A stretch of DNA of 11,158 nucleotides from Conidiobolus incongruus B7586 (GCA_000697335.1 JNEM01011124.1:1-11158), one strand, 5' to 3'; positions 1-10,270 are shown, counted from the stretch's first letter. Numbers and translations: made by a program. Notes: generated by a model not told the origin, from the sequence alone.

Positions 1-713
1 ATATTCATTTAACACCTCTATCAATAGATTAATAAGTTTTAGCCCTTATTTCATTAATTATAGCAAACATCCTAATTTAATAATTACTCTAAAACTTTAA
101 ATCAACTTACTTTTGGACATTGTTGAATTTTAATCTAATATCAAACATATTAATTCTCTTGTCAAATTTAACTTAGAAGAAAATCAAAGGATCATGGAAC
201 AACAATACTCAAAGTTATCTAGAAACCCTCTTAAATATGAAACTAGTATGTTTGTATACTTAGAACAATCTGCCCTTAAACCTACCTTACTTAAATCTGG
301 CTTAAATCCCAAATACTTACCATTATATTATGGTCCCTATAAAATTTAATCTATTGATTCAAATTTTGAAAATATTACCTTGGAATTACTTTTAACTTTG
401 AGGATCAACCCTACCTTTCACATATCTAAAATTAAACCATACTTTGAAGATTTTAATACTTTTCTTAATCAATTAAAAGCCCCAAAACTAGATCCAATTA
501 TTAATCAAGATGGAGAAGAAAAATACTATATTGATTATATAATTAAATCTAAATCTATTAGGAACAAGCTTTACTTTTATATAAAATAGATAGGTTATCC
601 TATTAAAGAAGCTACATAAGAACCTCTAGAAAATATTAAGAATACCTCAGCCTATCATACCTATTTGCAAAAAATTAGGGAGTGTGTCTCCTCTAAGAGA
701 TTTACTAGGGGAG

Positions 714-1112
714 TATTAAAAGACTAGTTCTTTAAATTCTTATATATATTTTTATATAATTTAATTAACTATAAATTATATGATTAATTTATATTTTTAT
801 AGCTAAATTAATTGTATAAATAGCATTGAATTATCTAATAAACTAGGTTCCTCTTTTTTCCTCTCAATTCTTACTATTTTTACTTTTACACTATTTCTAA
901 AATTGAGACTATATTCTATTGATATTGTAGGATATTAGCACTACCTAATATAAATCTTAATATATTAGTGACTCATCCTAGTTTGAAGCTTAATTAAACT
1001 TTGTTTACACTTGCACACTATAGCCACATTATATTACCATGTTCTACACCACACTACTTTTATATTAAGTCTTCTTCTGTACTATATTAGTTTAACTACC
1101 ACTACACTTACA
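714..1112 (+). repeat. LTR, first copy (399 bp), shared by units 1 and 2
   Basis: This long terminal repeat begins TATTAA just after a purine-rich tract and ends CACTTACA. The boundaries come from comparing three copies: similarity to 4159-4553 and 8282-8679 starts and stops together, and the sequences beyond each end differ. By eye it differs from the second LTR at about 30 of 395 aligned bases, nearly all C/T or G/A. It serves as 3' LTR of the partial unit on its left and 5' LTR of the unit on its right. Confidence 0.88.
815..842 (+). promoter_or_regulatory. Putative LTR TATA box and AATAAA signal
   Basis: TATAAATAG at 815-823 lies about 100 bp into the LTR and is identical in the other two LTRs (4260-4268 and 8383-8391). 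AATAAA follows at 837-842. In this family the U3 promoter and polyadenylation signal lie in the LTR, so these are reasonable candidates. In DNA this AT-rich either motif could arise by chance; conservation in all three copies is the main support. Confidence 0.4.
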
Positions 1113-4100
1113 TCATCTATTGATTTTAATAAAGTTATATCTAATAACCACTTTTTATACAATACAGTGAGTTAATTTGCTAATGTTTTTGAACTTGTGA
1201 ATAAATTACCACCTAAACATAATATTAAACACAAAATTAAATTAATCCTTAGTATACAACTATACTTAAAGTTTATTTACCATTTATCTCTTGAACAATA
1301 TTAAACCTTAAAAGAAGAAATCTAAAAACTACTTGAAAATAGGTATATTAGACTTTTTTCCTTACTATAAAGATTTCTAATCCTCTTTATATAAAAGGTT
1401 GATGGTAGTTAGAGATTATATATTAATAACTGTGTTTTAAACTCTAAAACTATTAAAGATAAAACTTTATTATTAAACCTATATGATGTTAGGGATAAAC
1501 TACTTAAATCAACTATATTTACCAAATTAGATGTTAAGAATAGATATTACAACATTAAAGTTGAAGAAAACTTTATCCCTTTAACTACTTTCAATACTCT
1601 TTTAAGCTACTATAAATTTACTGTTATAAACTTTAGATTGTGTAATGCTCCTACAATTTTTATTTAATTCATCAATTCCCTTTTCAACCTTGTTTTTAAT
1701 AACTTTATTATTACCTACTTTGATAATATTTTAATCTATTTAAAAACTAAAGAAGAATATATTTAACATGTTAATTAAGTTTTATAAATTATTCAAGAAC
1801 ATAAATTACCTTTAAAACTATCAAAATATATCTTTAGTGCCTTTTCTATCTTTTTTTATAGTTATATTATTTCTTTTTAAAGAATTAATATTAATCTAAC
1901 TAAACTCAATGGTGTTAAAGCTTTTATTATACTTATAAACAAAAATCAACTTATGTTTATACTTAGATTATTAAATTACTTTAAAGATTTCATTGATTCT
2001 TTTGTTGAACTTACTGTTTTTCTTACTAATCTCTTAAAGAAAAACTCTTTTTTTAAATAGACCCCACTACACACTTTCTGTATAAATATTTTGATTTTCT
2101 ATATTACCAATGTTTTTACTTTATCTATCTTTAATCTAAAACTACCTACTATTATTTTTACTAACTCTAGTTTTTTTATAATTAGTAGATAGTTAGCCTA
2201 GTTTGAATTTAATTTATATTTTACCCTATAACTATAGGATAAAATAATAAATAAAGGAGAATAGGTTAAGTTTAACCTTATAAATGTTACCTTAAAACCA
2301 ATAACATTCTAGTTAAAAAAAATGAAACCAGCTGAATTAAAATACCTAGTTTATAAATAAAAACTCTTTACTTTAGTAGAAATAATCAAAAATCACTTAC
2401 ATTTCTTATCCTACAACTTTTTTTTAACACTTATAAATTATAAATTACTTATCTATTTAAATAATTAGAAGCATTTATCAAGAAAATAAATTAGATAGAT
2501 TAAAACTATCTAAGCTTATTTTTTCCTTATTCAATATCTCTTAGGTTAATAAAACTATGTTGTAGATACTTTGTTAAAAAATTTTATATACTTACCCTTT
2601 TATTCTAATAGTAAAAATCCAGCAAATATTAACTTAATGATTATTAATAAAAGAAATAAAGAATTTATTAAACTACTTTAAGAAACACTACCAAATAATA
2701 ATTTCTTTATTTTAGTTAAAGAAGAACTCTTTAAACTATTAGAAAACCAACTAAAATATATTAAAAGATTTAAAATTATCAATAACTTACTATATTATAA
2801 TAATTGTTTATATATTCCTAACATTCTTAAGATTTAATAAACAATATTTAATGAATGCTATAACTTACTTGTTAGAGGATATTAAAACTAGTTAAAAACC
2901 ATTGAGAGAATTAAAACAAAGTATTACTAGCTTTCCCTAGTTAAATTAGTTTAGAAATACACTAATACTTGTGATATATGTTAAAGAACTAAATATAATA
3001 CTCAACTAAAATATAGTAAACTTATTCCCTTACAAGTCCCTAATAAAACTTAACAACAAATCCAACTTAATTTCATAGAAATCCCTAAATCAACAAATAG
3101 TTATGATAACTTATTAATTATAATTGATTTATTTTCTAAATATACTTATTTTATTCTTTGTTTCAAAACTTCTACAGCTAAAGATATTACACAATTGTTA
3201 TTCTTTAATATCTTTACCCACTATAGAATTCTACAAACTATTATATTTGATAGAGATACACAATTCAACTCTTAATTCTAGAAGTTACTATCCTTTTCTT
3301 TTAAGATTAACCTAGCTATATCTACTATTAATCATTATTAAACTAATAGACTTGTTAAAAGAATTATTAAAACCTTAAAGTAAATGATTAAAGCTTATAT
3401 TAACACTAATTAGTTAAATTAGGATGCTTATATCTATTAACTCTAATATTTATTTAACACCTTTATTAATAAATCAACAAGTTTTAACCTTTATTTCATT
3501 AATTATAGTAAACATCTTAACTTAATAATTACTTTAAAACTTCAAATCAACTTACCTTTGGACATTGTTGAATTTTAATCTAATATCAAACATATTAATT
3601 CTCTTGTTAAATTTAACTTAGAAGAAAATTAAAAGATTATAGAATAATAATACTTAAAGTTATCTAAAAACCCTTTTAAATATAAAACTAGTATGTTTGT
3701 ATACTTAGAATAATCTACCCTTAAACCTACCTTATTTAAATTTAGCTTAAATCCCAAATACTTACTATTATATTATAGTCCCTATAAAATTTAATCTATT
3801 GATTTAAATTTTGAAAATATTACCTTAGAATTACCTTTAACTTTAAAGATCAACTTTACCTTTCACATATCTAAAATTAAACCATACTTTAAAGATTTTA
3901 ACACTTTTCCTAATTAATTAAAAACTTTAAAACTAGATCCAATTATTAATTAAGATAGAGAAGAAGAATACTATGTTGATTATATAATTAAGTCTAAATC
4001 TATTAGGAATAAACTTTATTTTTATGTAAAATAGATAGGTTATTTTATTAAAGAAGTTACATAAGAACCTCTAGAAAATATTAAGAATACTTTAGCTTAT

Positions 4101-4158
4101 TATACCTATTTATAAAAAATTAAAGAGTGTGTCTCTTTTAAAAAACCTACTAAAGGAG
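1113..4158 (+). pseudogene. Decayed pol of unit 2 (RT, RNase H, integrase, chromodomain)
   Basis: This is a fossil Ty3/gypsy polyprotein region. Reverse transcriptase spans about 1230-1860, with a recognisable LDVKN-type segment near 1527-1545 and the catalytic-loop region (YxDD-like) near 1716-1730. The connection and RNase H cover about 1900-2480. The integrase zinc-binding region lies near 2830-2990 (CDICQRTK-like segment), the integrase catalytic core near 3050-3480, a GPY/F module near 3765-3890 and a chromodomain near 3955-4100. A purine-rich tract precedes the LTR at about 4151-4158. Domain order and the chromodomain place it among the chromoviruses; naming a finer clade would need a tree. 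The region is thoroughly broken and cannot encode a protein. Confidence 0.82.
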
Positions 4159-4553
4159 TATTAAGAGACTAGTTCTTTAAATTCTTATATATACTTTCAT
4201 ATAATCTAATTAACTATAAATTATATGATTAATTTATACTTATATAATTAAAATAATTGTATAAATAGTATTAAATTATTTAATAAACTAGGTTTTTTTT
4301 TCTCTCAATTTTTACTATTTTTACTTTTATACTATTTCTAAAATTAAGACTATATTCTGTTAATATTATAAGATATTGGTACTACCTAATATAAATCTTA
4401 ATATATCAGTGACTCATCCTAGTTTGAAGCTTAATTAAACTTTGTTTACACTTACACACTACAGCCACATTATATTACTATATTCTACACCACACTACTT
4501 TTATATTAAGTCTTCCTCTATACTATATTAATTTAACTACCACTACACTTACA
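4159..4553 (+). repeat. LTR, second copy (395 bp), shared by units 2 and 3
   Basis: It begins TATTAAGAGAC after a purine-rich tract and ends CACTTACA, matching the LTRs at 714-1112 and 8282-8679. The TATA-like TATAAATAG is at 4260-4268. It is the junction where the 3' end of one unit is directly the 5' end of the next, with no host sequence between. No tRNA primer-binding site can be recognised just downstream at 4554. Confidence 0.88.
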
Positions 4554-4639
4554 TAATCTATAAAAGTTCTAATAGACTACTGATTCTATAAATTAAACTA
4601 TTTATACTAGAGAAATCCAACTGATTAAACTATTAGAAA

Positions 4640-7600
4640 CTAGAAATATTCTAGTAACTAATTTACCTTGTGATTTTTTACCTTTAACTATCACCTTATT
4701 GTTTATATTAACTAGTTTTTTTATAGATATACTTGTTAGTGTTTTAATTAACTTTAGTTGTTCTAGTTATATTATCTCTTTTTTTATTATTATAAAACTA
4801 TCTTTACCTACTTAAAAAAACAACTTAATAATTAAATATACTAATAACTTAATAAAATAAGCATTTGGCACTGTATTTAGATATTTATTATTACCCCCTA
4901 ACTACTCCTAATATATTAAATTCCTAGTTAATAACATTAGTTATAATTTTATATTAGGATAAAATTAGTTTAAATATCATAGTTTTATATCAATGAATAT
5001 TACCCTAGAAGGTTACAAATTTATTTTTTTCACTTTCCAAAAAAAACTAGTGGAATTAATCTTAAAAAATCTATATTACCTTATTATAAAACTATTAAAT
5101 ACTTTACTTAACACTAACTCTATAATTGTAGTAAATAATTTTATCATTATAAGTAAAAATTAATGTAAAAAGCTAATCAAAAACTTAAATAATTTATAGG
5201 GATATGTATCTATTTATTATTAATCTATTAATACTTCATCTATTGATTTTAATGAAGTTATATCTAATAACCATTTCTTATACAATATATTAAGTTAATT
5301 TACTAATGTTTTTGAACTTGTAAATAAATTACCACCTAAATATAATATTAAACACAAAATTAAACTAATCCCTAATATACAACTATACTTAAAACTTACT
5401 TACCATTTATCTCTTGAATAATATTAAACCTTAAAAGAAGAAATCTAAAAACTACTTGAAAATAAATACATTAGACTTTTTTCTTCACCATAAAAATTTT
5501 TAATCTTTTTTATAAAAAAAGCTGATGGTGGTTAAAGATTATATATTGATAACTGTGTTTTAAACTCTAAAACTATTAAGGATAAAACTCTATTACTAAA
5601 CCTATATGATATTAAAGATAAACTACTTAAATCAACTATATTTACTAAACTAGATGTTAAGAATAGATATTACAACATTAGAGTTAAAGAAAATTTTATC
5701 CCTTTAATTATTTTCAATACTCTTTTAAGCTACTATAAATTTACTGTTATAAACTTTAAATTATATAATACTTTTGTAACTTTTATTTAATTTATCAATT
5801 CCCTTTTTAACTTTGTTTTTAATAACTTTATTATTACCTACTTTAATAATATCTTAATCTATTTAAAAACTAAAGAAGAATATATTTAACATGTTAATTA
5901 AATTTTACAAATTATTCAAGAATATAAATTACTTTTAAAATTATTAAAATATATCTTTAGTACCTCTTCTATCTTTTTTTATAATTATATTGTTTCCTCT
6001 TAAAGAATTAATATTAATCTAACTAAACTTAATGGTGTTAAAACCCTTATTATATTTATAAACAAAGATTAACTTATATTTATACTTAAATTATTAAATT
6101 ACTTTAAAAATTTCATTGATTCTTTTGTTAAACTTATTACTTTTCTTATTAATCTTTTAACAAAAAACTTTCTTTTTAAATAAACCCTACTATATACTTT
6201 CTACATAAATATTTTAATTTTCTATATTATTAATGTTTTTACTTTATTTATCTTTAATCTAAAACTACCTACTATTATTTTTATTAACTTTAGTTTTTTT
6301 ACAATTAGTAGATAATTAACCTAGTTTAAATTTAATTTATATTTTACCTTATAACTATAAAATAAAATAATAAATAAGGGAGAATAAGTTAAGTTTAACT
6401 TTATAAATGTTACTTTAAAACCAATAACATTCTGGTTAAGAAAAATAAAACCAGCTGAATTAAAATACCTAGTTTATAAATAAAAACTTTTTACTTTAGT
6501 AGAAATAATTAAAAATTACTTAGATTTCTTATTTTGTAACTTTTTCTTAACACTTATAAATTATAAATCACTTATCTACTTAAATACTCAGAAGTATTTA
6601 TTAAGAAAATAAGTTAGATGGATTAAAATTATCTAAGCTTACCTTTTCTTTATTTAATATCTTTTAGGTTAATAAAACTATATTGTAGATACTTTGTTAA
6701 AAAATCTTATATACCTATCCTTTTATTCTAATTATAAAAATCTAGCAAATATTAACTTAATGATTATTAATGAAAGAAATAAAAAATTTATTAAACTACT
6801 TTAAGAAACACTACTAAATAATAATTTCTTTATTTTAGTTAAAGAAGAACTCTTTAAACTATTAGAAAACCAACTAAAATATGTTAAAAGATTTAAAATT
6901 ATCAATAACTTACTATATTATAATAATTGTTTATATATTCCTAACATTCCTAAGATTTAACAAACAATATTTAATGAATGCTATAATTTACTTGTTAGAG
7001 GACATCAAAACTAGTTAAAGACTGCTAAAAGAATTAAAATAAAGTATTACTAGCTTTCCCTAATTAAATTAGTTTAGAAATACACTAATACCTGTGATAT
7101 ATACTAAAGAACTAAATATAATACTCAACTAAAATATAATAAACTTATTCTTTTATAAGTCTTTAATGAAATTTAACAATAGATCTAACTTAATTTTATA
7201 AAAATCCTTAAATCAACAAATAGTTATAATAACTTATTAATTACAATTGATTTATTTTCTAAATATATTTATTTTATTCCTTATTTCAAAACTTCTACAG
7301 TTAAAAATATTGTACAATTGTTATTTTTTAATATTTTTACCCACTATAAAATTCCACAAACTATTGTATTTGATAAAAATACACAATTTAACTTTTAATT
7401 CTAGAAGTCACTATCCTTTTCCTTTAAAATTAACCTAGCTATATCTATTACTAATTATCACTAAACTAATAAACTTGTTAAAAAAACTATTAAAACCTTA
7501 AAGTAAATAATTAAAGCTTATATTAACACTAATCAGTTAAATTAAGATGCTTATATCTACTAACTCTAATATTTATTTAACACCTTTATTAATAAATCAA

Positions 7601-8281
7601 TAGGTTTTAGCTTTTATTTTATTAATTATAATAAATATCCTAACTTAATAATTACTCTAAAACTTTAAATCAAATTAGCTTTAAACATTATTGAATTTCA
7701 ATCTAATATCAAACATATCAATTCCCTTGTTAAATTTAACTTAGAAGAAAATTAAAAGATTATAGAATAATAATATTTAAAGTTATTTAGAAACCCTTTT
7801 AAATATAAAACTAGTATATTTGTATATTTAGAACAATTTACCCTTAAACTTACTTTACTTAAATCTAGCTTAAATCCCAAATACTTACTATTATATTATA
7901 ATCCTTATAAAATTTAATCTATTGATTCAAATTTTAAAAATATTACTTTAGAATTATTTTTAACTTTGAGGATCAACTTTACCTTTTACATATCTAAAAT
8001 TAAACTGTACTTTGAAAATTTTAACATTTTTCTTAATTAATTAAAAACCTTAAAACTAGATCTAATTATTAATTAAGATAGAGAAGAAAAATACTATGTT
8101 GATTATATAATTAAATCTAAATTTGTTAGGAATAAACTTTATTTTTATATAATATAGATGGGTTATCTTATTAAAGAAGTTATATAAGAACCTCTAAAAA
8201 ATATTAAAAATACTTTAGCTTATTATACCTATTTGTAAAAAATTAGGGAGTGTGTCTCTTTTAAGAAATTTACTAGGGGAG
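4640..8281 (+). pseudogene. Decayed pol of unit 3 (protease, RT, RNase H, integrase, chromodomain)
   Basis: This is the fullest pol fossil in the window. A retropepsin-like region lies at about 4660-4985, supported by a CSSYII segment near 4757-4774 in the position of the usual DSGCSSNFI motif and by an ILGQ-type segment near 4950. Reverse transcriptase is about 5350-5990 (LDVKN-type segment near 5650; catalytic-loop region near 5836-5850). RNase H is about 6270-6600. The integrase zinc-binding region is near 6970-7110, its catalytic core near 7170-7610, the GPY/F module near 7885-7990 and the chromodomain near 8085-8235. A purine-rich tract at about 8273-8281 abuts the LTR. It aligns along nearly its whole length with unit 2. 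It is dead and cannot yield a protein. Confidence 0.82.
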
Positions 8282-8679
8282 TATTAAGAGACTAATTCTT
8301 TAAATTCTTATATACACTTTCATATAATTTAATTAACTATAAATTATATAATTAATTTATATTTATATAGTTAAATTAATTGTATAAATAGTATTAAATT
8401 ATTTAATAAACTAGGTTTTTTTTTTCTTCTTAATTCTTACTATTTTTTACTTTTATACTATTTTTAAAATTAAAACTATATTCTATTAATATTATAGGAT
8501 ATTAACACTACCTAATATAAATCTTAATATATTAATAACTCATCCTAGTTTGAAGCTTAATTAAACTTTGTTTATACTTATATACTACAGCTACATTATA
8601 TTACTATGTTTTATACCACACTACTTTTATATTAAGTTTTCCTCTATACTATATTAGTTTAACTACCACTACATTTACA
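8282..8679 (+). repeat. LTR, third copy (398 bp), right edge of the array
   Basis: It begins TATTAAGAGAC and ends CATTTACA, matching the LTRs at 714-1112 and 4159-4553. It carries the conserved TATAAATAG at 8383-8391. The next bases, AGTATAGAAT, should be host flank or target-site duplication. The matching left flank lies outside the window, so a duplication cannot be tested here. Confidence 0.88.
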
Positions 8680-8952
8680 AGTATAGAATAAGATTAACCT
8701 TTTTTAATATAAAAAGTTAATTGATTTTATACCTTATAAACTTAAAGAAGTGAGAAAAACTAAAGGTAAATACACTAAGTTTTAATTTTTTTTATTATTA
8801 AAAACTTATAAATTTATAACTTACCCTAGGTTAAATTTAAAGGTTTATATTTTAACTAATTAATAACTAAATATCATCATTTAATAATATATATAATTAA
8901 TAAATATAATAGATTTTAATTATTTAATTTAAGTTTATTTTATTAAATATTA
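8680..8952. other. AT-rich spacer between LTR array and mariner; no gene seen
   Basis: About 270 bp of A+T-rich DNA that matches neither the LTR units nor the mariner. No open frame of note, no tRNA-like fold and no repeat longer than simple AT runs could be recognised. It may be host flank of the array or an unrecognisable older repeat. Confidence 0.5.
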
Positions 8953-8990
8953 TTACTATAGAATTAAAGAAATGGGAAATTTTTTAATTT
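8953..8990 (+). repeat. Mariner left terminal inverted repeat
   Basis: Starts TTACTATAG and contains AATGGGAA at 8971-8978. Ungapped comparison with the reverse complement of 10233-10270 gives about 28 of 38 matches by eye. A TA dinucleotide precedes it at 8951-8952. A short AAACAT block further in (9001-9006) is also mirrored at the right end. Confidence 0.75.
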
Positions 8991-9067
8991 CTAATTTTCC
9001 AAACATATTATTAGTTTCAAATAAACAAATATATATAAAACAAATAAGAAAATAAATAGTTTTGAAT

Positions 9068-9087
9068 TATATATATATATATATATA
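9068..9087. repeat. (AT)n microsatellite in the mariner 5' untranslated region
   Basis: An uninterrupted AT dinucleotide run of about 20 bases between the left inverted repeat and the transposase remnant. It may be slippage within an already AT-rich leader. Confidence 0.7.
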
Positions 9088-9141
9088 ATAATTTTTTTAA
9101 TTAAAAAATAAATTTTTTAAAATTAGTTATTTAATTTGATT

Positions 9142-10176
9142 ATGTTTAAACTAAATAGTAACCATCAAAAGTTTTTTATTTTAGTATTAGTAAAACTTAA
9201 CCACAAACTCTTTAAAATCATTTAAAAATTTACAAACAGCTTTTAATAATGAAGTATTATTTAAATCAACAATTTATCACTAGGTAAATTACTTTAAGGC
9301 TAAAAGAGAAACTACCTAAAACTTGTTAAAATCTAAAAGATTAATTTCAACTATTATTTTTCTAATTATTAATAAAGTAAAAAATTATATTGAAAAACAC
9401 CCTTTTATTTCAGCTAAAGAATTATCAAAATACTTTAATATTAGTTACACAAGTATTTTATATATATTAAAGTTTAAATTAAAATTAATTAATAAAAATG
9501 TAAAATAAATACCTTATAATTTAACTAAAGCTTAAAAAAAGCTAGAGTAGCTATTGCTAAACAAAACTTACTAAGGTATAAATAGAAACCAAGGCTTTTA
9601 CAGCAAATTATTATAATTGATGAATCTTAAATTCTTTTGTATAATCCTTTACTAAAACATAAATCAAAGTGTTAGATTAAACCAAATCAACCCCCTCTAT
9701 AAATTCCTTTAAATAAACACTTTATTGATAAGCAAATGTTAATTGTAACAATAGATTATAATAGCATATGCTATTCTTATTTAGTTTCTAAAGGAAAATC
9801 CATTAATAGTAAACTTTATATTTCTTTTTTAAATAAAACTATTTTTAATTGGTATTCTCAATATAATTTGAGAAAACCTATTATTTTACATGATAATTGC
9901 AAAATACATAAATTTAAAGTTGTAAAAAACTTTCTAATTAAAAATAACTGGAAAAAACTACCACATCTAGTATATTCCTTAGATTATAACCTATGTGATT
10001 ATAATTGTTTTAGGCAATTAAAAAACTAGCTTACAAGAAAGAAAATTTCTACAGGAAAATTTAATTGGTTTGTGAAACATCAAATTTTAGTTTTTAATAA
10101 AAAGAATTGTTTTTTAGGTGTTAGATTTTTACTAAAAGTATGGTAAAAAGTTATTAGAAATAAAAGAAATTATTAA
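9142..10176 (+). pseudogene. Mariner transposase pseudogene (DD34D)
   Basis: A degraded mariner transposase. From the ATG at 9142 to the TAA at 10174-10176 is 1035 bp, or 344 codons plus stop, matching the usual mariner length of about 345 residues. Motifs in order: a first helix-turn-helix tail (KSTIYH at about 9266-9283, then FKAKR); a second helix-turn-helix (HPFISAKELSKYFNISYTS, 9398-9454); IPYNLT at 9509-9526 in place of the family's WVPHEL linker; AKQNLL; then the catalytic domain. The aspartates are at 9619-9621 (in IIDES), 9892-9894 (in HDN) and 9997-9999 (in CDYN), with 34 residues between the second and third: the mariner DD34D signature. YSLD at 9973-9984 replaces YSPD. The frame shifts before about 9250 and again in an A-run near 9533-9540. 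In-frame TAA/TAG codons stand where relatives have Trp (after STIYH; after IIDES) or other residues, consistent with G-to-A and C-to-T decay. The last open stretch (9736-10029) keeps two catalytic aspartates. Confidence 0.87.
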
Positions 10177-10232
10177 TTTTATATTATATATTTATTTTTA
10201 CTTTGTATATATTAAAATGTTTATTTTTTTTC

Positions 10233-10270
10233 AATTGCAAAAAATTCCCATTATTTAAATTACAAAGTAA
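10233..10270 (-). repeat. Mariner right terminal inverted repeat
   Basis: The reverse complement begins TTACTTTGTAATTTAAAT and carries AATGGGAA, mirroring 8953-8990. TA follows directly at 10271-10272, so a TA-element-TA arrangement is intact at both ends despite the decay. Confidence 0.75.

Larger units (their letters stand above)
1..1112 (+). mobile_element. Ty3/gypsy chromovirus fossil, unit 1 (3' part only; runs off the left edge)
   Basis: This is the 3' end of a Ty3/gypsy retroelement of the chromovirus branch; its 5' part lies outside the window. Parts in order: the end of the integrase region (1-300), a GPY/F module with a readable YGPYKI near 330-350 followed by an FHISKIKPYF-type segment near 418-445, a chromodomain (about 505-650), a purine-rich tract (704-713) and an LTR (714-1112). 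It aligns closely with 3448-4553 and 7568-8679, which identifies the family unit. The long open stretch over the GPY/F-chromodomain junction is the clearest protein signal in the array. The copy is broken many times over. Differences from its sisters are almost all transitions, so a normal divergence clock would overstate its age. Confidence 0.85.
714..4553 (+). mobile_element. Ty3/gypsy chromovirus fossil, unit 2 (LTR to LTR, about 3.84 kb)
   Basis: This unit is bounded by LTRs 714-1112 and 4159-4553, both shared with its neighbours. The internal region (1113-4158) reads on the + strand and carries a decayed pol: reverse transcriptase, RNase H, integrase and a C-terminal chromodomain, in the order typical of Ty3/gypsy (integrase after RNase H). 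No gag and no protease segment are recognisable, and the unit is clearly shorter than its right-hand neighbour. It is a dead copy with dozens of breaks. LTR comparison gives roughly 8% difference by eye, almost all transitions. That reflects hypermutation more than time, so the age is uncertain. Confidence 0.85.
4159..8679 (+). mobile_element. Ty3/gypsy chromovirus fossil, unit 3 (LTR to LTR, about 4.52 kb)
   Basis: This is the longest unit of the array, bounded by LTRs 4159-4553 and 8282-8679. The internal region (4554-8281) carries an aspartic-protease segment followed by reverse transcriptase, RNase H, integrase and chromodomain. Only about 100 bp lie between the 5' LTR and the protease region, too little for a gag, and none is recognisable. 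Sequence right of 8679 is unlike anything in the array, so this is the array's right edge. It is broken throughout by dozens of changes. As in the other units, differences between copies are nearly all transitions. Confidence 0.86.
8953..10270 (+). mobile_element. Mariner-family DNA transposon (Tc1/mariner superfamily, DD34D), degraded, 1318 bp
   Basis: A nearly full-length mariner. The two ends form imperfect inverted repeats (8953-8990 and 10233-10270) sharing a perfect AATGGGAA block. TA lies directly outside both ends (8951-8952 and 10271-10272), as expected for mariner insertion at TA. The total length of about 1.3 kb is normal for the family. Inside is one decayed transposase on the + strand (9142-10176), leaving about 190 bp 5' and 94 bp 3' untranslated. 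The copy cannot make its own transposase because of frameshifts and stops. It sits about 270 bp right of the LTR array and is not inserted into it. Mariners move by cut-and-paste; a copy with readable ends could in principle have been moved in trans by an intact relative, but this is inference. Confidence 0.88.

Noticed and set aside
3124-3315. Open stretch of 63 codons (and its sister at 7247-7438) as a small membrane protein
   Set aside because: Both lie over the integrase core of units 2 and 3 in a different frame; the hydrophobic look comes from AT-rich codons. They resemble each other only because the units are copies.
4554-4580. tRNA primer-binding site after the 5' LTR of unit 3
   Set aside because: The bases after the LTR do not match a tRNA 3' end convincingly, and heavy transitions make any weak match meaningless.
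8680-8952. Target-site duplication for the whole LTR array
   Set aside because: The left flank of the array is outside the window, so no comparison is possible.
1-10176. TAA and TAG recoded as glutamine (ciliate-type genetic code), which would also explain the AT richness
   Set aside because: In the mariner the in-frame TAG/TAA codons also stand where the family has Trp, the frame shifts at least twice, and repeat copies vary by C/T and G/A. That is decay, not recoding.
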